Below are positions 61,052-64,000 of a DNA stretch of 64,000 nt, piece after piece. The position numbers and the translations under genes are program-made. Positions within the stretch are counted from its first letter, which is position 1, and every line of letters starts with the position of its first letter. The DNA comes from Cerasibacillus sp036516575. Lineage in GTDB: Bacteria > Bacillota > Bacilli > Bacillales > Amphibacillaceae. The stretch lies in NCBI RefSeq assembly GCF_036516575.1, contig NZ_DATBTY010000040.1:62001-126000 (forward strand). The letters run 5' to 3'. The notes under the pieces were generated by a model. It did no database searches. It worked only from the letters and a program-made list of their open reading frames with translations, and was not told where the DNA came from.

Positions 61052-61501
61052 GTGAATAATAAAGAGGAGAAGTTTTTTTTAGTTAGACATGATGTCTTAC
61101 CAGAAGCAATGTTAAAGACCATTGAAGTAAAAGAATTATTAGAACGTGGAAAAGCAAAAACGATATATGAAGCAGTCCAGCAAGTTGAACTGTCGAGAAG
61201 TGCATTTTATAAATATAAAGATGCCGTCTTTCCATTTCATGCCATGGTAAAGGAGAGAATGCTCACCTTGTTTTTCCATTTAGAAGATCGATCAGGAACA
61301 TTATCTAAACTTCTTCGCATCGTAGCTAATGCAAGGTGTAATGTGCTTACGATTCACCAAACGATTCCAACTTTAGGAAAAGCCAACGTTACATTGACAC
61401 TTGATATTTCACAGATTAACCAAAATATAGAAACGTTAATTCATGATTTAAAACAGATGGAGTTTGTCGAACGTGTTGATATTCTTAGTTCCGAAGCATA
61501 A
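61052..61501 (+). CDS. pheB: ACT domain protein PheB
   Basis: 149 aa (B. subtilis PheB 147). An N-terminal region with a helix-turn-helix-like stretch (EAVQQVELSRSAFYKYKD), then an ACT domain (about 70-145: LFFHLEDRSGTLSKLLRIVA). The family is annotated PheB without a proven enzymatic role; ACT domains bind amino acids. GTG 61052 follows GGGGGGAG. In B. subtilis pheA follows directly; here a repeat element follows instead. Confidence 0.9.
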   Translation: MNNKEEKFFLVRHDVLPEAMLKTIEVKELLERGKAKTIYEAVQQVELSRSAFYKYKDAVFPFHAMVKERMLTLFFHLEDRSGTLSKLLRIVANARCNVLTIHQTIPTLGKANVTLTLDISQINQNIETLIHDLKQMEFVERVDILSSEA

Positions 61502-61593
61502 ACATTTCTTAATACTGCATTTAAAGGAGGTTGGGACAAAAAAGAAGTTGTCTTTGGCAAGTAGACAGATGAAATAATAAAAATTAACTTTTT

Positions 61594-61628
61594 CGGCTTT
61601 AGCTCTGTATTTCAGAGAGCTAAGGCCG
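61594..61628. other. Conserved long stem-loop of repeat copy 3
   Basis: CGGCTTTAGCTCT (61594-61606) pairs with AGAGCTAAGGCCG (61616-61628) with one G-T pair. Confidence 0.75.
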
Positions 61629-61689
61629 TTTTCTCTTTCTCAACACCTTTCATCAGATTTATTAATTGCTTTTGTAAGATATCCGGAAA

Positions 61690-61843
61690 TGTTAATTAAA
61701 GTTAGTTCGCATTGAAGTGTTCAATTGTATGTAAGTCAGTGATGTAAGTTGAACTTGGCTCGCGTTGAAGCGCTCAACGGTATACAAGTCATGAATCTTA
61801 GCTGAAGTTACTTCGCATTAAAGTCTTTAAAGGTATACAAATA
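61690..61843. repeat. 53-bp tandem repeat array in copy 3
   Basis: A partial unit, then two exact 53-bp units (61728-61780, 61781-61833) and the start of another (61834, TATACAAATA). Confidence 0.75.
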
Positions 61844-61938
61844 CTGTCTTTCATTCCAGCGAACCAAATATTATGTTGTCCCAGCCTTTTGATTTTACAG
61901 AAATGAAATGAATTAGTTCAACATTATGTCTACTCTTG

Positions 61939-61946
61939 CATATGTT
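61939..61946 (+). promoter_or_regulatory. Candidate sigma-E -10 of safA
   Basis: CATATGTT about 55 bp before safA fits CATAnnnT; a possible -35 (ACATTA) lies 13 bp upstream. B. subtilis safA is sigma-E dependent. Confidence 0.35.
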
Positions 61947-62001
61947 GATATAGAGTGAAACGCCCAGCTTTTTATGAAAAAAGAAAGGAGTTTAGATTAA
62001 C

Positions 62002-62913
62002 TTGAAAATTCATATTGTGCAAAAAGGCGACACGCTATGGGAAATAGCCAAAAAGTATGGGGTTGATTTTGAACAATTAAAGGCAATGAATACTCACTTA
62101 GCTAGTCCAGATATGATTATGCCAGGAATGAAAATAAAAATTCCTGGTGTTGAAAAAACAGTCCCGAAAGAAATGGTGCAAAAAAAGGCTGAAGAAATAA
62201 AACATCCGTACGAAGACTTTGTTGTGTCTGAACAACCAGTAAAAAAGGAAAAAGCTAAAGTAAAAATGGAAGCTCCGAAAGAGATGGTTAAAAAGGAAGA
62301 AAAAATGCCGATGATGGAGCCAATTATGCCTGCAATGCCTGCAATGCCTGAATTACCAGAAATGCCATTGATGCAAATGCCGACAATGCAGCAAATGCCA
62401 ATGATGGAACAGAATCAATATACGACAATTCAATTTCCGGAAATGAAGATGATGAAGAAAGAGAAGCCAACAAAGAAAAAGAAAAAAGTATATGAAAAAA
62501 AGCCAAGCGAATACCAGGCACATCATATGCTCCCATTTATTCCTTGTATCCCAGTATGTCATATGCCATTACATCCACATTGGCATCATGAACAACAGAT
62601 GCCAATGTGCCCTAAGTGTATGCATCATGAACATCCAATACAAGTGTGCCCTAAATGTATGCATCATGACGGTTTTCATCACATGAAATCTCACATGCAT
62701 CCTCCAGTTCATCATAGTATGGGACCGATGCATTATCCGGCTTATCACGGGATGGAGTCACATATGGACCATTATCGTCATGAATCAAATGAGCGACCTA
62801 CTCATCAGGTGTATGACGATTTTAACAAACAAGATCACGGTTACTCTCCGCCTCATTTTGAAATGCCATTTGATGCACCACAATCTCCGATGTTCGATGA
62901 TGAAAAAAAATAA
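62002..62913 (+). CDS. safA: Spore coat assembly protein SafA
   Basis: 303 aa. N-terminal LysM domain (VQKGDTLWEIAKKYGVDFEQ, residues 1-50) that targets the cortex-coat interface. A Lys/Glu-rich part, a Met-Pro-rich stretch (about 100-145) and a His/Met/Cys/Pro-rich C-terminal half follow. CPKCMHH is repeated at residues 203-209 and 216-222. SafA organises the inner coat and binds SpoVID. The start is TTG 62002, 11 nt after AAAGGAG. The low-complexity C-terminus is variable among SafA proteins. Confidence 0.88.
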   Translation: MKIHIVQKGDTLWEIAKKYGVDFEQLKAMNTHLASPDMIMPGMKIKIPGVEKTVPKEMVQKKAEEIKHPYEDFVVSEQPVKKEKAKVKMEAPKEMVKKEEKMPMMEPIMPAMPAMPELPEMPLMQMPTMQQMPMMEQNQYTTIQFPEMKMMKKEKPTKKKKKVYEKKPSEYQAHHMLPFIPCIPVCHMPLHPHWHHEQQMPMCPKCMHHEHPIQVCPKCMHHDGFHHMKSHMHPPVHHSMGPMHYPAYHGMESHMDHYRHESNERPTHQVYDDFNKQDHGYSPPHFEMPFDAPQSPMFDDEKK

Positions 62914-62926
62914 AGAAGACATGCGA

Positions 62927-62956
62927 GAGACGACGATTAATCGTCTCTTTTTTTGT
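62927..62956 (+). terminator. Terminator after safA
   Basis: GAGACGA (62927-62933) pairs with TCGTCTC (62941-62947), then TTTTTTT. Confidence 0.88.
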
Positions 62957-63044
62957 TTAAATGATGTATAGTAGGTTAATCTTTGCTAAACTAAGGTAGA
63001 TGTAACATATGATATGTATATACTTTTTAGAGGAGCGAAGATGT

Positions 63045-63782
63045 ATGGAAGAAAAAGTAACAGCTATTGTCACATGGCTCCGTGAACAAGTCGAACAGTC
63101 AAATACGAAGGGCCTTATTGTTGGTGTAAGTGGTGGTTTAGATTCAGCAGTTGTTGCATTTTTAATAAAAAAAGCCTTTCCCAATCATTCGATTAGTGTC
63201 ATTATGCCGATTAAAAGTAACCCTGAGGAAATGACTCATGCGAAACAAGTGAATGTAGCATGTGGTATAAAAGAATTAACAATTGATTTAACTACGATTC
63301 ATGAAGCAATGTTTAATCAAATTAATGATGAACTTAACGAGGATGTTAATGATGCCAATCAACGCTTAGCGGATGCCAATTTACGAGCAAGACTACGAAT
63401 GAGTACACTCTATACTGTCGCGACGAATTATAATTATTTGGTCGTTGGTACAGATAATAAAGCAGAGTGGTATACAGGTTATTTCACGAAATATGGTGAT
63501 GGCGGTGTTGATTTATTACCAATTATCGATTTAACGAAGGCTGAAGTACGTGAAATGGCTGCCTATTTAGGTGTACCAAAGGAAGTTATTGAAAAAGAAC
63601 CGAGTGCAGATTTATGGGAAGGCCAAACAGACGAAAAAGAGATGGGGACTACTTATGATATGATTGATGCTTATTTAAATGGTGAACCTATTCCGGAAGA
63701 ACATCAGAAAATAATAAAAGCGATGCATAAACGCACAGAACATAAACGTCATACACCAACACCATTTCAATTCACCGAATAA
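63045..63782 (+). CDS. nadE: NAD+ synthase, ammonia-dependent type
   Basis: 245 aa. N-type ATP pyrophosphatase: PP-loop GVSGGLDSAVV (about 25-35), then RLRMSTLYTVA, VVGTDNKAEWYTGYFTKYGDG, LTKAEVREMA and EPSADLWEGQTDE. It amidates nicotinic acid adenine dinucleotide. It lacks the glutaminase domain of long NadE. The start ATG 63045 follows AGAGGAGCGA. The location next to safA is not that of B. subtilis nadE. Confidence 0.93.
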   Translation: MEEKVTAIVTWLREQVEQSNTKGLIVGVSGGLDSAVVAFLIKKAFPNHSISVIMPIKSNPEEMTHAKQVNVACGIKELTIDLTTIHEAMFNQINDELNEDVNDANQRLADANLRARLRMSTLYTVATNYNYLVVGTDNKAEWYTGYFTKYGDGGVDLLPIIDLTKAEVREMAAYLGVPKEVIEKEPSADLWEGQTDEKEMGTTYDMIDAYLNGEPIPEEHQKIIKAMHKRTEHKRHTPTPFQFTE

Positions 63783-63792
63783 TACCATGTGT

Positions 63793-63836
63793 AAAAAACC
63801 CTCCTTTATTCAAAATAAGGAATAAGGAGGTTTTTT
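63793..63836 (+). terminator. nadE terminator overlapping the next ribosome binding site
   Basis: AAAAAACC-C-TCCTT-T-ATTC (63793-63811) pairs with GAATAAGGAGGTTTTTT (63820-63836) with two single-base bulges. The 3' arm contains AAGGAGG (63824-63830), the ribosome binding site of the gene at 63839. Confidence 0.8.
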
Positions 63837-63838
63837 AT

Positions 63839-64000
63839 ATGCGTCAATTAATGATATTATTAATCGTGTTAAGTTGTGCTGCCTGTTCATCTCCAAATCA
63901 ACATGAAAATGCTGTGAAAAACAATAATACCCAGCCGATTCATTTTGAAACAAAAGAACAACAAAAAGGGCGACTCGGTGTCCGTGAAAAATCCATTGGG
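63839..64000 (+). CDS. Lipoprotein, probably YhcN/YlaJ (CoxA) family, partial
   Basis: ATG 63839 is 8 nt after AAGGAGG; 54 codons are in the window and the gene runs off the end. The N-terminus is a lipoprotein signal (MRQLMILLIVLSCAACSS) with Cys about residue 16, then a polar Asn/Gln-rich stretch. In B. subtilis the YhcN/YlaJ lipoprotein gene coxA follows safA, so this is probably its counterpart; the visible part is not diagnostic. Confidence 0.7.
   Translation, partial: MRQLMILLIVLSCAACSSPNQHENAVKNNNTQPIHFETKEQQKGRLGVREKSIG

Larger units (their letters stand above)
61523..61892. repeat. Composite non-coding repeat element, copy 3 (short form)
   Basis: The best-preserved ends: GGTTGGGACAA (61529-61539) and TTGTCCCAGCC (61874-61884) are an inverted repeat with one mismatch. 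Inside are GGCAAGTAGACAGATG, the stem-loop (61594-61628), CACCTTTCATCA (also in copy 1), and two full 53-bp units. The second hairpin and the long tail of copies 1 and 2 are missing, so this copy is about 360 bp against about 615-630 bp. Lies between pheB and safA. Confidence 0.78.

Overview
This window is a chromosomal segment from an endospore-forming, low-GC member of the Bacillaceae. The gene order follows the Bacillus subtilis segment from pheT to safA/coxA almost gene for gene. It holds many sporulation genes (gerE, gerM, spoVID, spoIIB, spoIVFA, spoIVFB, spo0B, safA, a coxA-like lipoprotein), strong AGGAGG-type ribosome binding sites and frequent TTG/GTG starts. The genus cannot be fixed from sequence reading alone; a Virgibacillus/Oceanobacillus-type relative is plausible. 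Almost everything reads on the + strand.

Layout: the tail of pheT and a long non-coding repeat island (1-950); zapA, a CvpA-type protein, polX, mutS2, a DUF350 protein (0.95-6.5 kb); a fatty-acid oxidation and electron-transfer block lcfA-fadR-fadB-etfB-etfA with a FadR operator (6.6-11.7 kb); trxA, uvrC, yslB (11.8-14.7 kb); succinate dehydrogenase sdhCAB (15.0-18.2 kb); a thioesterase, gerE, a K+/H+ antiporter, a MarR regulator, racE, gerM, rph, rdgB and a phosphodiesterase (18.3-25.4 kb); tRNA-Arg and tRNA-Gly on the minus strand (25.8-26.0 kb); a TPR protein, tig, clpX, lonA, engB (26.3-33.5 kb); the haem operon hemAXCDBL (34.1-40.4 kb); repeat island 2, spoVID, and valS behind a T-box (40.4-45.6 kb); two overlapping minus-strand ATP-grasp genes, folC, spoIIB (45.6-49.7 kb); radC split by a group II intron (49.9-52.1 kb); mreBCD-minCD, spoIVFAB, rplU-prp-rpmA, spo0B-obg-pheB (52.3-61.5 kb); repeat island 3, safA, nadE and the start of a lipoprotein gene (61.5-64 kb).

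The accessory signals stand out against this conserved backbone. (1) Three intergenic islands carry diverged copies of one composite non-coding element. It has a 13-17 bp stem-loop with compensatory base changes, a second small hairpin, and an array of units exactly 53 bp long. In copy 3 it is bounded by a GGTTGGGACAA/TTGTCCCAGCC inverted repeat. (2) A 1541-nt group II intron sits inside the HNHPSG...D metal-binding motif of radC. Its domain V, branch-point A and EBS/IBS pairings are all visible. Its encoded protein is short (about 313 aa), keeps the maturase domain, and has YGTE where an active reverse transcriptase has YADD. (3) A tandem pair of RimK-like ATP-grasp ligases lies between valS and folC. 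Several genes found in the B. subtilis version of this region (rnhC, lysC, lonB, ysxE, comC, maf, pheA) are not in this window.
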